A program made the translations under genes and the position numbers. Under the pieces are notes generated by a model. It did not search any database. It was not told where the DNA came from and saw only the letters and a list, made by a program, of their open reading frames with translations. From the NCBI RefSeq assembly GCF_009730915.1, contig NC_052480.1, forward strand, positions 992,001-1,056,000: a stretch of DNA of 64,000 nucleotides, read 5' to 3'. This document shows positions 24,948-37,349 of this stretch, piece by piece. Every line of letters begins with the position of its first letter. Within the stretch, counting starts at the first letter, position 1. This DNA is from Dioscorea cayenensis subsp. rotundata (lineage: Eukaryota > Streptophyta > Magnoliopsida > Dioscoreales > Dioscoreaceae).

Positions 24948-25220
24948 ATGGTGGCAGATGGTGGGAATGTGTCGTTCAAGGTGAACCTCCTATCCAATCC
25001 AAGGCTTTCATTCAAAGTGTAAGCATGAGTCTCCAATTTGATCTCTAGTGCTAGTTTTTCATATTTGTTGATCCTCCCTGAATTCAATCTGTTTCAATCT
25101 CTTACTGTTCCAGAGGCGGCGCTGATTGCCGTGCTCAAGTTCACGGCGGAGGAGTTCAAGGTCCCCCCTCAGACCAGCACCATCATCATCTCTTTGTTCT
25201 TTGCCTCTCAGATTTCATAA
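24948..25220 (+). pseudogene. UFM1: Truncated UFM1 (ubiquitin-fold modifier) gene copy
   Basis: The first part (24948-25022) reads MVADGGNVSFKVNLLSNPRL then SFKV, matching the start of plant UFM1. After an intron-sized gap, 25105-25188 reads TVPEAALIAVLKFTAEEFKVPPQTSTII, the next conserved part. The acceptor AG expected before the second block is missing. Homology ends before the invariant ND-GIGINPQQSAG segment, and the C-terminal processing end (Val-Gly) is absent from the following kilobase. Divergent residues appear at normally invariant positions. It is therefore a decayed partial duplicate; a functional UFM1 is expected elsewhere in the genome. Confidence 0.75.
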
Positions 25221-25259
25221 ACTAGTGTTGGATCTTTTTATTAAAGTTACGGATTTTTA

Positions 25260-25600
25260 TCTGCAGCATTGGATTGTGGATTTTTTTTTAAGTTTATATT
25301 TATGTGTTCTTCTCCGTGTTTGATTTTATGATTTTGTAGAAGAATTCCATGGTTGACGGAAATGAAATTGGCGACGTATGGGAATTCCTTGTGTTGATTG
25401 ATCAATGGATTTGATATTCCATTTATTTTTTCAATAGAGTTGGTGTATTTGATTGTGGATTTCTTTTTTTAGTATATATTTGTATCTTCTTGACAGTGCT
25501 TGATCTTTGATTTTGTAGAAGAATTTGATGGTTATTGGAAAAAAAACTGGCAATGTGTAGAAATTCTTTGTAATGATTGATTTGACGGGTTTTGATATTT
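25260..25600 (+). repeat. Imperfect ~183-bp tandem repeat (two units)
   Basis: The unit starting near 25262 (GATTGTGGATTTT, ATTTTGTAGAAGAATT, then ATGGTT, GGAAATGAAATTGGC) recurs near 25445 with the same order of motifs and about 75-80% similarity by eye. It lies just downstream of the UFM1 fragment. No coding role is seen. Confidence 0.6.
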
Positions 25601-25609
25601 CTTTTATTT

Positions 25610-26380
25610 TGCAGATGAAGTTGGTATTAATCCTTTATATTGCTTGTTTTTAGTTTATTATTATTTTGAGATTCTTCATACTACTTTTGTTTTAAATGTT
25701 TTGAGGTTCGCAAGTGGTCTCAATAACATTGTTTGAAGCTTTGATTTATGATTGTTTAAGAGTTTGAATGTTATTTCTTCTTAGAAGATTTAAAGAAGGC
25801 CAATCTGCAGGCAAGGACACACTAATTAAGTGGTGATCTCTTGGTTGATGGTTGGCAACAATAAGTTTGCAATTCTCTATGCCTCTCAAGTTCTCTCTTG
25901 ACATGGCCCCGGATAAATTGCTATATCTTCTTTTATTTATAAATTTATTCATTTATTTTCAATGTTGTAAAGGGTAATTGCTTATGTAGCTAAACATTTT
26001 CGCTTTAATCGGCACAGTACGTGTTTATAGAGAAGGAGATGAAGGTGAAAACTGCATGAGTTAAGTATATACACATGCAATGCATTTGGGCAAAATAATG
26101 CATCCAATGCTGAGAAGGTTTGAAGTGGATTTGGAATTTTTAGTTTGCCACATAAAATAAAAAAAATAAAATAGTCAGTTTTCTTCTTTCTAATTTATGT
26201 GAAAGAATGAAGTTTCTACATGAGAACGGCAAGCCGTTGTCTTTCTTTTGTACTATTCTTGCCATCTTAGCTAAAATGAACTTCCCTATCATTTGGATCT
26301 CTTGAATTGCTACTTGTTTTAATTCTAGTTTCTTTTCTCCGCTAATTAATGGTTTTCCCTCTCTTTCGTTTTTCGCTTCT
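25610..26380. other. Intergenic region
   Basis: AT-rich sequence without recognisable coding or repeat structure. Confidence 0.45.
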
Positions 26381-26389
26381 AGAGATGTC

Positions 26390-27950
26390 GGTCAAGACGA
26401 CCCCATTTCTTCGTATTTTTATTCATCCTAGTCTTCCAAAATTTAACTTTTATGCTTAATTTGGCTTTTCGCAATGACATGATTCCAGGTTTTAATGTTA
26501 TGTTATAACTTTAACCACCTGATGTATACTGACGATCTCATTTTGGTCACATGTGCATCCAGGCTAGCTGCTTGGAACATCAAACTATGTCCGTCCATTT
26601 ACACTCAGTTATCAGGTTAGCAACCTAAATTTGCTAAGTCCCAGATCTATTTTCCTTCTTGGTTCAAAAAAGAGCCTCGAAGAGCATTTGTACTATTGTC
26701 AACTTCAACCATGCTTCTTTCCATTATTCTTATTTGGGCATCTTAATTTCTCTCCCAAGGGATTAGCTGTGATTAGCTGTGGCTCCCTTTAATTCTATGA
26801 TTGCCAAAATCCATCGAATTTGCTATAGATGGAACCATTTTAAGTTATCTCCCGCATCTAAGATTGTCTTGATTAATTCTTCTTTATTGTCTATTCCAAC
26901 TTACTACTTATCAGTTTATCCCATTCCTGACTTTGTCTTAACTAAGATCTCTAAAGTTGTCAATAGTTACTTATGGGAAAAAAAGGTGGCGATGAAAATG
27001 GCATCCATGTTGTTGCTTGGACTTGTATTACTGAAGGTAAAACTGTGTGTTGGAGCCTTGGTATCAGAAATCTCGCTCTTGCTAAACATTCTCTTACGGC
27101 AAAAATTATTTTCAAGTATTTGGACATTGATGATGCTATTTGGGATAGACCTTGCCCCTTCTAATGGTTCTTGGTTTTTTCAGGGTCTTTGTAATTCTGC
27201 AGCTCTCCTAAAGTCTTTTTATTGACTTAATTCTATTAACCCAATTTGTACTTCTCAACTTTTTGATCCGTGGTGTTTTGAAATTCCTCTTGCTTTAAAG
27301 CCCATATTTTTTTATATGAGTTCAGATTTTGATTGGTTTAATATTTCTGATTTAATTCAGAATGATAACCGGGATTGTCAGTTTGAGGTTCATTTGGGTG
27401 ATAATTTAAATAATTTCGATCCAAATGCCAACAATCACTGGGTTTGGTACCCTAAATCTCAAAGTGACAGCACCTCATTAGTGATTTATCATCATTTGAA
27501 TCGCAATATAGTCCCGGTGGAGCATTGGATTGGGTGGAAAAAAACTATGGAGAATTAATGTTGCCCTCCATGTAAAGCGTTTCGGTTGGCTCATTTTTAA
27601 GGGTAGACTCGCTAAATGTGACTATCTCCATAGACTACAGCTGGGCCCAAGCAGTCTATGTAGCTTTTGTGGCAATGTTTTTGAGTCTGTTAATGGTTTG
27701 GAACATGATCAGCTCCAAAGTCAACAAGAATTTATCATTTCCTGATGGTTTCAGTTCAAGAGCTTGGCTCACAGATTACAACTATCTCATGTTCATTACT
27801 CCCCAGATTTTTCAATATCAGTTTGCTCTTCGAGTCCGTAGAATAGCCCATACATTCACATCATTCCCAAAACTTGGCCTACCCCAGCCATTGAACTTGC
27901 TGTCCTGGGTGCTAATCTTCATACGTTGAACCTCTTTCATCACTGACGTG
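26390..27950 (+). mobile_element. Degenerate, 5'-truncated LINE (non-LTR retrotransposon)
   Basis: This is a remnant of a LINE reverse-transcriptase ORF in several frames. It begins near the GDP motif of the RT (read here as GQDDPISSY at about 26392). The catalytic motif reads YTDD (about 26525). SPASKIVLINSSLLSIPTYYLSV follows, typical of the region after the RT palm. A zf-RVT zinc-binding domain (VKRFGWLIFKGRLAKCDYLH ... CSFCGNVFES) lies at about 27560-27690. At least three frame changes and several stops are present. The 5' half (endonuclease) is absent. It is a dead fragment of a different LINE lineage from the one at 58 kb. Confidence 0.85.
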
Positions 27951-27959
27951 ACCTCCTGA

Positions 27960-28425
27960 TGAATAATGAAGAGCTTCACCAATTCCGGTTTTGGTTTTTA
28001 AATTTGCGCATGTTGTTCTTTCTTCCTTTTTGTTTCTTCTTATTTCTTTGATAAATTAGCCGTTGGGGTTCTTTCTTCAAATTAAAATAAAAATGTCAGG
28101 TTCTAGCCTTTTTCATCCTAATATAGATCATGGCGCTTGCCTTGTTGTTACCATGATTGAGTCCATTCTCGAGAAAGTATTCGTTAGAACCTGTTATAAT
28201 CTTTTTTTCACAAGGTGTGAGAATTTATAATCTTTCATGAATTGTAAAAGTTCAAATTACAAATGATGGTATATTTTTGAGTGTGACTAGTGATAATGTG
28301 TAGATAGTTTTAGTACCTATATGTGTAGACCCCATTTGATCGCCAAGATTCATGCGCATCCTTATTTTTCTTAACAGTGTAACCGAATTTAGAGAACTGT
28401 CCATAATTCCGTGCAAACATCCTTC

Positions 28426-28460
<35 letters not shown>

Positions 28461-28850
28461 ATACGTGTATGTAGTGTGCGTGTGCGCGCACCAAAATACA
28501 ACTGTGAAAAGAAATCATTAGAACTCTGTTGCCGCGCATAAATAGAAAGGACCTAACAATCCAACTTTTTATATAGCATACATCACAGAACACATAGTTC
28601 ATCCGTGGGTGGTAACAAAGTTCAGTATTGAAATCAATAATTCCAAAATCTGGAGATTTTTTTTTATAATGATGTTTCATGCAACAACAGTCAGTTTATT
28701 CTAGCAAGAAAGATCTTACAAAAAAGAATGGCTTTCGGATGCCATTGTCACCAATACATTAACGTTAGGTCCTAATACAAGCGAAGCCTCAGATCAGAAA
28801 ATAAAGTTAAAAGAACAAAAAACAAAAGGGAAAGGCAAAGAGGTAATCAA
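27960..28850. other. Spacer downstream of the LINE; FabZ 3' flank
   Basis: T-rich sequence that may include the LINE 3' UTR (to about 28130). An (ATT)n microsatellite is at about 28427-28457. The part from about 28690 to 28858 is probably the 3' UTR of the minus-strand FabZ gene. Confidence 0.4.
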
Positions 28851-28858
28851 GTGCATCC

Positions 28859-30924
28859 TCACTCGCTACCAGTACCAGTAGCCATGAGAAACTCACCCTC
28901 ACATACCACCTCACCTCCAACATATGCCTTCCCTTCCATTTTGGCTATACCAAACCGTTTCTGCAATTTGATCAACGTCATTCGCATAACTAAAGTGTCC
29001 CCTGCAATAACGGGTTTCCGGAACCTGACTTTGTCGATCCCGGCAAAGAAGAAGTTTTCCCGAGAACCACCCACTTCTGGCTGCAGCATCACTAGACCAC
29101 CAACCTGGGCCATTGCCTGGATCAACCAAATTCATTGACAGTCACAAACTCACATCAGTGGTTTGAGTTCAAAACGCTTCAGAAAATATGGATCTTATGC
29201 TGATAATAAAGAGTCAGATGCCAAATAAATCTTCTGTGCCTACATATTTGCTACTGACACATGGGAGATCAAAGCCTGTCCTAAGCTTACTAAAAGTTGA
29301 TTAGTACAAACAAGGGAACATGATAGGCTAGCTGGTCTGACATTAACTCATGTCTGTGTATACCTTAATCTTTCCATAATATTATTCCATCAAACTTTTT
29401 AACGTCGATCTTCCGCCATTGTTTCCTTTGACGCCTATTAAAAATTCAATCAACCTTTATTGAAAATGAATCACCCAGACATAAAAGGAGAAACTATATT
29501 CAGATTTCAGAAATGGACTCCGAATTCAATTGTGAATGCGACTATGTATAATTTTAACCTAAACATGTGAACCATTCTTGTATGGAACAGAACAGAATAG
29601 TCAATTTTTCCTATGAATCAGACTGAGTCAGAACATGAATAAGCAAGAATCAAAATCTTTTTGAGCTGTGACATATCATTGAGTTATGAATTGGCATAAC
29701 AAAAAGAGAACAGCACCATGACATTTTTCAAGAAGATTAATAATGTTATATTCGGGAGAAGAAAGAAAAACCAAAAGTAATTTACCATGTATAAAGACAC
29801 AAATAGAGCACAACCAAGCAATCCCTCTATCAAAATAAACACTATAAATGTAGTAATCTCTAAACCAGATTGCATTAACACTCATCTATTTCAACAAAAC
29901 AGAGCCATTCCTACAAAACAAACAACCACAGGGTTCCAATCTCTCCTAATTCTAGAATTGACTCTCCATCTATTTCAACAAAATAGAGTCATTCTTATGA
30001 ACAAATCAACATAAAATCTCTTATAATTCTAAAATTGAATTTCAATCTAATCTATCACAACAAAATAGAGCCACCAATTCTACAAATAAACCAGAAACCA
30101 CCATAAAATCCATCCTACTTCTACAATCAAATCCACTCTAATCTCACAAACATGAAACATGAAACATGAAACATGAAACATGAATTTTTCTCCACTGCCA
30201 CAAGCCCCCTAGCAAATATGTATAACCATAAAAATCAAACAATTCAAACAAACATCAAGAATCAAAATTTCGAGATAAAAATGGCATGAAATAGTACCTC
30301 AACCATGAGAACACCAGGCATTATTGGCCTCTCCGGGAAATGCCCCGGAAAAAAGTTATCATTTATGGTAACATTCTTAATCCCAACAGCAGTAACTCCA
30401 GGAGTATACTCAATCACTCTATCCACAAGAAGGAACGGAAACCTAAACACATTCCATAGAAAAACATAAACTAGAAATCAAAGAATCCAAACAGCTCCTC
30501 AAAATTCAAGAAAGACCACGAACAAACACTCACCGATGAGGCAGGATTTCACGGATCTGGTTGATGTCCATGACCGTCGGGAACGGCGGGAACTCTACAA
30601 ACAAAAAACCAAAACCAAATCAAACATCTAAACAAAAAAATCAGAGAGAAAGAATGGAGAATAGAAACCCACGCTTCTCGATTGGAACGGCTTCGGTTTC
30701 GGCTTCGGCATTAGAGGGAGCAGCGAGTGAGGGAGCAGATCGACTTCTTGAGGGAAAGCGAAGGGGAGAGAACACTAGCGTTTGAGAGCGAGATCTGAGC
30801 GGAAGGAGAGATCCGTGAAGGGACGGAGAGGATGAAGAGTGAGGGAGAGCGGCGAGAGATGAAGGAAGGGGTTGGGGAGAGGAGGAGGGGAGCAGAGGGA
30901 TCTCGTCATGGCGGCGAAGTCCAT
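28859..30924 (-). CDS. FABZ: Plastid-type 3-hydroxyacyl-ACP dehydratase FabZ
   Basis: This hot-dog-fold enzyme dehydrates 3-hydroxyacyl-ACP in type II fatty-acid synthesis, normally in plastids. Exons on the minus strand are 30924-30673 (targeting region), 30594-30534, 30442-30298 and 29116-28859. The core reads [26 protein letters not shown], then the catalytic [19 protein letters not shown] spliced to AMAQVGG. The catalytic His (in PGHFP) and Glu (in MVEAM) are both present. The C-terminus [14 protein letters not shown]...[12 protein letters not shown] is full length. The targeting region is problematic. The best ATG (30924, [10 protein letters not shown], Ser/Pro/Leu-rich) is in a frame that stops at 30775, whereas the frame leading into the enzyme has no ATG. 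The two differ by one missing or two extra bases between about 30924 and 30777. A (CATGAAA)5 repeat lies in intron 3. Confidence 0.9.
30151..30185. repeat. (CATGAAA)5 heptamer repeat in FabZ intron
   Basis: Four perfect CATGAAA units plus one variant (CATGAAT), within the third intron of the FabZ gene. Confidence 0.9.
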
Positions 30925-31139
30925 GATCGCAAGGTGTTCGACGAAATGTCCCAACGAGAGGGCGAGTGGGTTTTGAGGAAGTTGGAGAGGGCGGAGAGAA
31001 CGAGGCAGGGCTTGGGTTTGTTTGGGCGTGCGCTGGTGCCGATGGGCTCGATGCGCATCGGCGGAGATCTCCACCGAGCGCGCACAACACCGCCAAATGG
31101 ATCTTGGTTTCTTTTGCTTTTCAATCCTCTGAAATTCTT

Positions 31140-33070
31140 CAAATTATAAATTCACTCATTTTTTTTCAATTTAGACCCGTTCACTTGGTAGATGAACAAT
31201 TAGGTGAATCATAGGTATATATCTATAAAACAATATTTATTTTGATATATGAATTAAAAAAATAATCACTAAATGGCTCAGTGATAAATGTTTCAAATGG
31301 CGGTTACCTGTTTATCTATTTGACAATTTTTTTATTGGGTCACCTTTGTTGTATTTATAAATAAAAAAAATTTAAAAATTGTGATTTTGATGGATCAAAT
31401 ACGTAATAAATATGTTTAGTTTTGTTAATATAAATATGATTTTTGAAACATCTCGTTCTAATTAAAAGTTTAAATGATGCATACGGACATGATACTCCAT
31501 CAACAATGTTATGTAGCAAAATCAGAATGAAATATTTTCACATGGATAAGTGACCAATATGAATATATGACTTTTTTTTTACATTGAGATGATTGCATCC
31601 TCGCATATTATTTTGTTGGAAGTATTTTTTATTTTTATTTTTTTGACAAAAGTCGATAATCGCTTATATATATCAAAGAGTATGTATATGAATTAAAAAA
31701 ATTACATCATTCGATCATGCAGCTCTTTATTTAGTGACACAAGGTTTGGATAACAAATCTACATCAACAATCGAGGATTAGTTATCACGGTTGAGTTGAG
31801 AGAGAGTAGAACTTTTGACATTTTTAAATGTCTCATGCTTTTTTTCCACAATAAAGCTATTATAGGTGGGTCATCAGCCCATTGAGTTTTTTTAAAGTAT
31901 TCTATTAAAATAGGATTGGAGGACTCTATCGGCCAGGTTTCTTAGTGGAAGGTGCGATAGTGCAATTGTTGCAGGGGTAGAGGGGCTAAATTTTGATGAT
32001 TAAAGTCTTTGTTCACAAACATCAATCATTTGGATGGTTGAACCTCATAGACTATTGGATCTTTTTAATTAAATATCCTTGTAACAATAAAAAAAATTAT
32101 TATTTATATGTCCTTAAAAAAATATACTCAATTAAATACACCATAAATAATTTTTAGTTACTTAATTATAAACCGTTTAGAGCAAAAGTTTGATTTCGAA
32201 AAGTTAAAATAAATAAATAATTTATATTTTGATAGAATTTGTAGGTTGATTTCAACCATAAGAGTATATAAAAGAAATAAAATGGGATTTTGTAACAGTA
32301 TATAAATAAAGATAGGTTTTATGTGGATAGACAAACAATTTTGTAGCATATAAATAAAAAAATGTGTGTAAATATTTTGCCTATTTTCTGATGTAGGACT
32401 AGAGGGGGACACGTGCCGTGATTTGGCTGGCCCGGAACCAGCAGTCCAAACCCGCCGGGTCAGTTGACTCAGTTGGCCGGGCCATTCAACCCGCCGAGTC
32501 AACGTGGCTGGTTAGTTTTTTTTTTTGTTAATTTTCAAAAAAATTGGTTGCTTCACATGGGTTTTGAACCCTTGACACCACCATTCAAAAACTTTTTACC
32601 AATCGCACCAAACCTTTATTAATGGAGATAAATATAGATATATTTAGATATTGTGGGATTTAACAACACCCACGTTATTGAATAATGACTATATAATGAA
32701 AACTTATAAGTTATACAATATTTTATTTAATTAGTAATACATTTGTATATAGTGTAAGTAGATATTTAGTGTTAAGTGAAAACATGCTAAATATATCTAG
32801 TTCTCAATTATCACTACTAAACATTGAAATGCAAATTTGCATAAATGATTAGAAGTGTGTTTAAATTCGATAAAAAATAAAGATAAAAAAAAATCCTAAA
32901 ACTAGTGACTTTTTCTACATTGACAACATGAGTGTAAAAATAATAGTTTTTGAGAGTTAGAGAGTGAAACTAAGTTTTAGGTAAACATCAATAGTGACAA
33001 ATAAATAATTTAGTGGTAATTTCATTATAAACTAAAAGAATTATATAACAATTTAAGTCACACCCAAGAA
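31140..33070. other. Intergenic, repeat-rich
   Basis: AT-rich with no gene. It contains a GC-rich GGCCCGG/CCGGGTC-type patch at 32425-32510, probably a piece of a transposon terminus, and a possible SINE-like fragment at 32544-32612. Confidence 0.45.
32544..32612 (-). mobile_element. Possible tRNA-derived SINE fragment
   Basis: The minus strand contains GATTGGTAAAAAG followed about 25 nt later by GGGTTCAAAACCC, resembling degenerate A and B boxes of a Pol III promoter, then an A-rich end. A similar arrangement occurs on the plus strand at 37245-37320. Similarity between the two copies is visible but short. Confidence 0.35.
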
Positions 33071-33076
33071 AATACA

Positions 33077-36000
33077 TGTCACACCCCGAACCCGGCTTGC
33101 CAGGCCCAGTGCGCTGAGAAACGACCACACACCAACAAAGCCGAGGCCCAGTAGGTATGCACGGCCTCAAAACTTGTTCTCAAAAATCACAAAAAAAATC
33201 TAACAGAGAGCGAAAACTAGAAACAAGAATAGAGTTCAACACTAAAAAAACAAACTAAGTGTTTGCACAGTCAAAACAAGTTTTGTGGACCCCACCTATC
33301 TTAAATAAAAAAAAAACCCCACCTCCATTAAATAAGGAAAAAAAAAACAAAACGGTAGCTTTTATTTTCCCATTCTTTAGCCCGTGAAACCCCTCTATCT
33401 TCTTTCCTAAAGCCATGAGCTTTCTCTTCCATTTGTTTCTTCACTAACCGGAACTCCCTATTCCTTAGCCTCACCGTCAACCTCACCATTAGCCATGCCA
33501 TCGCCTTGGGTGTGGAGCTTCAAAAAGGTGATTCGGCGGTCAAAAACTTCATCTATCTTCCTTTGTGCCTCCCTTGCTTGGTGAGCCGATGAAAATCATA
33601 GACTTTTTCCCTTGCATGCCATGGAGCTAGGAGCGGCCTCAAGGGCTTGTTGTCAGCCTAATTTTCGCCATCCAACCTTGTAAGCCTTTTGTTTGAAATT
33701 TTTTTTTTCTTGTTCTTGCCAATTAGGTTGCCTAGCTTGTGGGTAAAAAGAGATGATGCTAGCATATTATATTTTTTAGTTCTTCTTTGCTTTGCTAGTA
33801 AAGGATATTAGTTTGTATTGAATAGCATGTGTCTTATTTGTTTACTTGGCTAATTGCTTAGTTTTGGTTATGCCCACAAGGTGTTTGTTGAAATGTCATT
33901 TCCCTTGAAACATGATTTTTGGCTATGGTACGGGCTAAATTATCTTGTGATTAGATGTTTAGTATTAGATAGAGTAGAAAGTGAGTCTTTAAATTTTGGC
34001 ATAGGTTTTGATCCATGTTTTGGGTTGTGTTAAATTATTGTTTTGAGCTATTAGATTTTGATTATGCTTTTAGGGTTGTTCAAGAAGGATTGATTCTGTC
34101 TTCGAGTGGGAGTTAGATTTTTGGGATCTCCAGGTAAGTACACCACATATAAATATGTACATATATATATATATATGCAAATTTTTGGATTTCCGATAAA
34201 CATATACATAATTATTTAATTATTTTGGGTTTTATTGTAAAACCATTCATGATATTATATTTAAATAATATAGGTTTTAAGATACTGTAATTATCCATGT
34301 TTCAAAGCTTATAGAGTTCTAATTATTTAACTGTTATTTAGTGAATCAAATACTTTAAACAATATGGATTTCGGAATTTCTTGGCAGCCACTGCATTAGT
34401 ATTATTATTATTACTATTATTATTTTTATAATATATTCCTGAATTGTTTTACTTGGATCTTCTAGAAGCAATTGTTATTTAATCATTGAATGTTTGCAAA
34501 AATCATGATTTATATGTTAATTATGTATTCAGTATGGATTACTTATATTTTAATTATTGTTGTCAAATGATTGATTAAATTTCTAAATATTGTTGTTAGA
34601 CATTAGCATTATATTATTTTGAAATAATTGAAATTATTTTCATTAGAAAACGGGATCACAGAATTTCAGTGTTTCTGCGTTGACAATAATTTTGGACGTA
34701 CTGGTATATTTTTGTATAGAAATTCATAGTCCCCAATTAACAATGCAATAACCCTGTCACTGGGGGTTAAACACTGACCGTGTCGACACGTACTTCTGAC
34801 ATAGAAACTATAGTTTCGCACCGTTCCGTTGGTGAAGAATAACGGCTTCCGATATTCTGGCTCGGGTCACCGAGGGTAAACCTATGAGTTCTGAAATCCG
34901 ACTCGGGTCACCGAGTTTAAATAAATGAGTTATGATATTTTGTTTTGGCATTAGTTGTTTGGGGGACATATATGCTTGTTATTTTGGTAAAGTAAATCTG
35001 GTATGATTTATTTCCGATTTCTAAATTTCACTTTGATATTTATTCCGCCTTGTTACATTTTGTATGTTTTTAAAAATTATTGAATTTTTGTGATCCCGAT
35101 ATTTTTAGTGGTTACTTATTGGGCTCCCAAGCTCATAATTCCGTTGTTAATTTTTTCAGGTTTTGAGGCCTTGTATGCCTACTTGGTTTCGGCCTTGTAG
35201 GTGTACGGCCGTTTGTCGGCGTCCCTGGTCCATAGAGCTGGGTTCGGGGCGTGACAAGTTTATTTAAATAAAACCTATGCCCACAACAACCGGGACTTAT
35301 TACAAGCTAATAAAATCGGCGATGGCCTAACGATCCCTGCTAAGCTATCTGCCACTCACCTCTACTCCTGATCTGAAAAAAAAACATCAACAATGTTTAT
35401 GAGCTAACATGATCCCATTTTTGTCATATCAAAATAAACCAATTAATAGAATCCATACATTAACAGATAATAAAAATAATAATATTGGCTAAACAAAAAT
35501 TAAATAAAATACCCAAAATCAAAAAATAGAAAATTTAAAATTTAAAATACGTGAAATAATCATAAATTAACTAAGTATCTGATATTCAAAAATTAGAAAT
35601 CCTGAATTAAATGAAATGAATTAAAAATTCAGATTTTAAATATAATATCCGAAATTCAAAAGTTAAACTATCTGAATTTAACAAATGAAATAAAACTCAG
35701 GAATGATATAATCCGGATGTTTAAATAAAGTACATAATAAATTCAAAGTTTAAATAAATCAACATTTAATAGTTCCAGAACTTTTAAACAGATATTGAAA
35801 TCTTTAAGTAAATATAAACCAAAATACCATATCACTAACGTGATATTTAAATGAATTTTAAAATAAATCCGAAAATAATAATAAATAAATGATTTGAAAT
35901 ACAAATAAATAAAAACAGTATTCTTTTCAAAAAACTCCCAAATATTAAAAAATTAGAGTGTACACATATAAACAGATTTATATGTGGGATACTTACTTGA

Positions 36001-37056
36001 TATTCGTTAAATTTCCAAAAATCCAAATTGACTCCCACCCAACTCTCCACAAAAGAACCTATAGACATAAAATCAATTCAGTAATCCTAACTTTATAAGT
36101 AATCTAGAATTTTGGTTTTCAAGCATAATATACATACACTCTATCAGGGAAGAGATACATGAACCTATTCTTATAAAGGATCAGGAAATAAATATTATTG
36201 GATAACATAAGACCTCAATTAAAACACTGCACCTTTAACCCAAACAGCACAGTGCAACAAGAAGATAATTAAACTGCTAAAACATTACTAATTAACCCTT
36301 GAAGGATAATATATATATACACACACACAACAACATCCATATATACATATGTACACAACACACAAATACATATACATAACACACATCCATCAAAAGTGAA
36401 TGTTGGGATTGCTAACTTTGGTTTGATTAAAAGTCCAATTCTCCACTGTCATCAGATCCGTGCTATCATAATGGCATACCAATCTAATGAAACAACACTA
36501 TATACCTTAAAGCACTTACATATACATCAACTTAGCCTCCATGTAAATAACGATTTATATAAAAAAATAAAATAAAATAAAATAAAATGAAACATGACCA
36601 GGACGAAACATGGAGAAGTAAAGCTTGCAGGAATTCATTGTACCACTAGCAAAAACTATAAAGCCGTATTTAACAGAGGAACTTAAAAGAACAGGAAGAA
36701 CCTACAACCAGAGAACCTCTAACATACAACACCAAACAACACCCCACACTACCCAACAAGACAACCACAAGGCACAAAAATCAGATGATAGCCTAACCTT
36801 GTATTTGGAAGTCGCTTGGACCCTTGTTTTACAATTGGAACCAGAAGAACCTCTCGATTCTGCCACCACAACGCTATAGATATGATAGGGAGAAGACTGC
36901 GAAGTTATCCCTTTTATCAAAATTTAAAAGATCGTGCAGGTAGAAGGTTGCCTAAAACGTGGGTGAATGATTATTGAAAGAATAAGATAAAATTTTAAAA
37001 GAAACTAATTAAATTAAAAAAAAAGAAAATTAATTTTTTAAAAAATGGGGTCCACA
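33077..37056 (-). mobile_element. Solo LTR A (about 2.0 kb), interrupted by solo LTR B
   Basis: On the minus strand this element starts TGTGGACCCC (37056 downward) and ends GGGTGTGACA (at 33077), giving TG...CA termini. The flanks are ATACA (33072-33076) and ATATA (37057-37061), a 5-bp target-site duplication with one mismatch. Removing the inserted LTR B and its duplication leaves about 2002 bp, close to LTR B. Sequence shared with LTR B in reverse orientation includes the terminal ~100 bp (33077-33176 versus 35157-35256) and the GTGGGAGT...GGTAAGTA/CAAGTAAGTA block near 36000 versus 34105. No gag or pol is present, so it is a solo LTR. Confidence 0.8.
33284..35256 (+). mobile_element. Solo LTR B (1973 bp), nested in LTR A
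   Basis: It starts TGTGGACCCCACC, ends GGTTCGGGGCGTGACA, and is flanked by a perfect 5-bp target-site duplication AGTTT (33279-33283 and 35257-35261). TG...CA ends and a 5-bp duplication are the LTR-retrotransposon signature, and no internal region is present. It contains a two-copy ~50-bp tandem repeat centred on CTCGGGTCACCGAG (34860-34935) and an exon-like donor CCAGGTAAGTAC near 34130. It is the younger of the two nested insertions. Confidence 0.85.
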
Positions 37057-37244
37057 ATATATAAGCAGTTAATCCAATAAGGAAACAAATTAAGCACTTC
37101 ATATTTAAGTTATTTTGATTTGTTTGGATTAAATATTTATTAATATTATTATTAATTTTATGATTTTTAAAATTAATTAAAAAACATTGTTTGAGTTTCA
37201 TTTTATCCAGTTATTTCTAGTAACAAGTTAAGGAAAAATTGTAG

Positions 37245-37320
37245 GGTGATTGGTAAAAATGTTTGAGAGTTTGGTAATGGGGCAAGTTCAAATCTCATAA
37301 GTTACATTCAAAACTAATTT
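37245..37320 (+). mobile_element. Possible tRNA-derived SINE fragment
   Basis: GATTGGTAAAAATG followed by GCAAGTTCAAATCTC resembles degenerate A and B boxes. It parallels the minus-strand fragment at 32544-32612. Confidence 0.35.
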
Positions 37321-37349
37321 TATTTTAATAATAAAAAATTGGGAATGAC

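Noticed and set aside
28851..29138. Open frame on the plus strand opposite FabZ exon 4 (and similar ones opposite CHX and the exporter)
   Set aside because: Antisense shadows of conserved coding exons.
33077..35256. A single 2.2-kb DNA transposon with ~100-bp terminal inverted repeats
   Set aside because: The inverted match exists, but it is better explained as the 3' ends of two head-to-head copies of one LTR; the AGTTT duplication and the partner end at 37056 fit nested solo LTRs.
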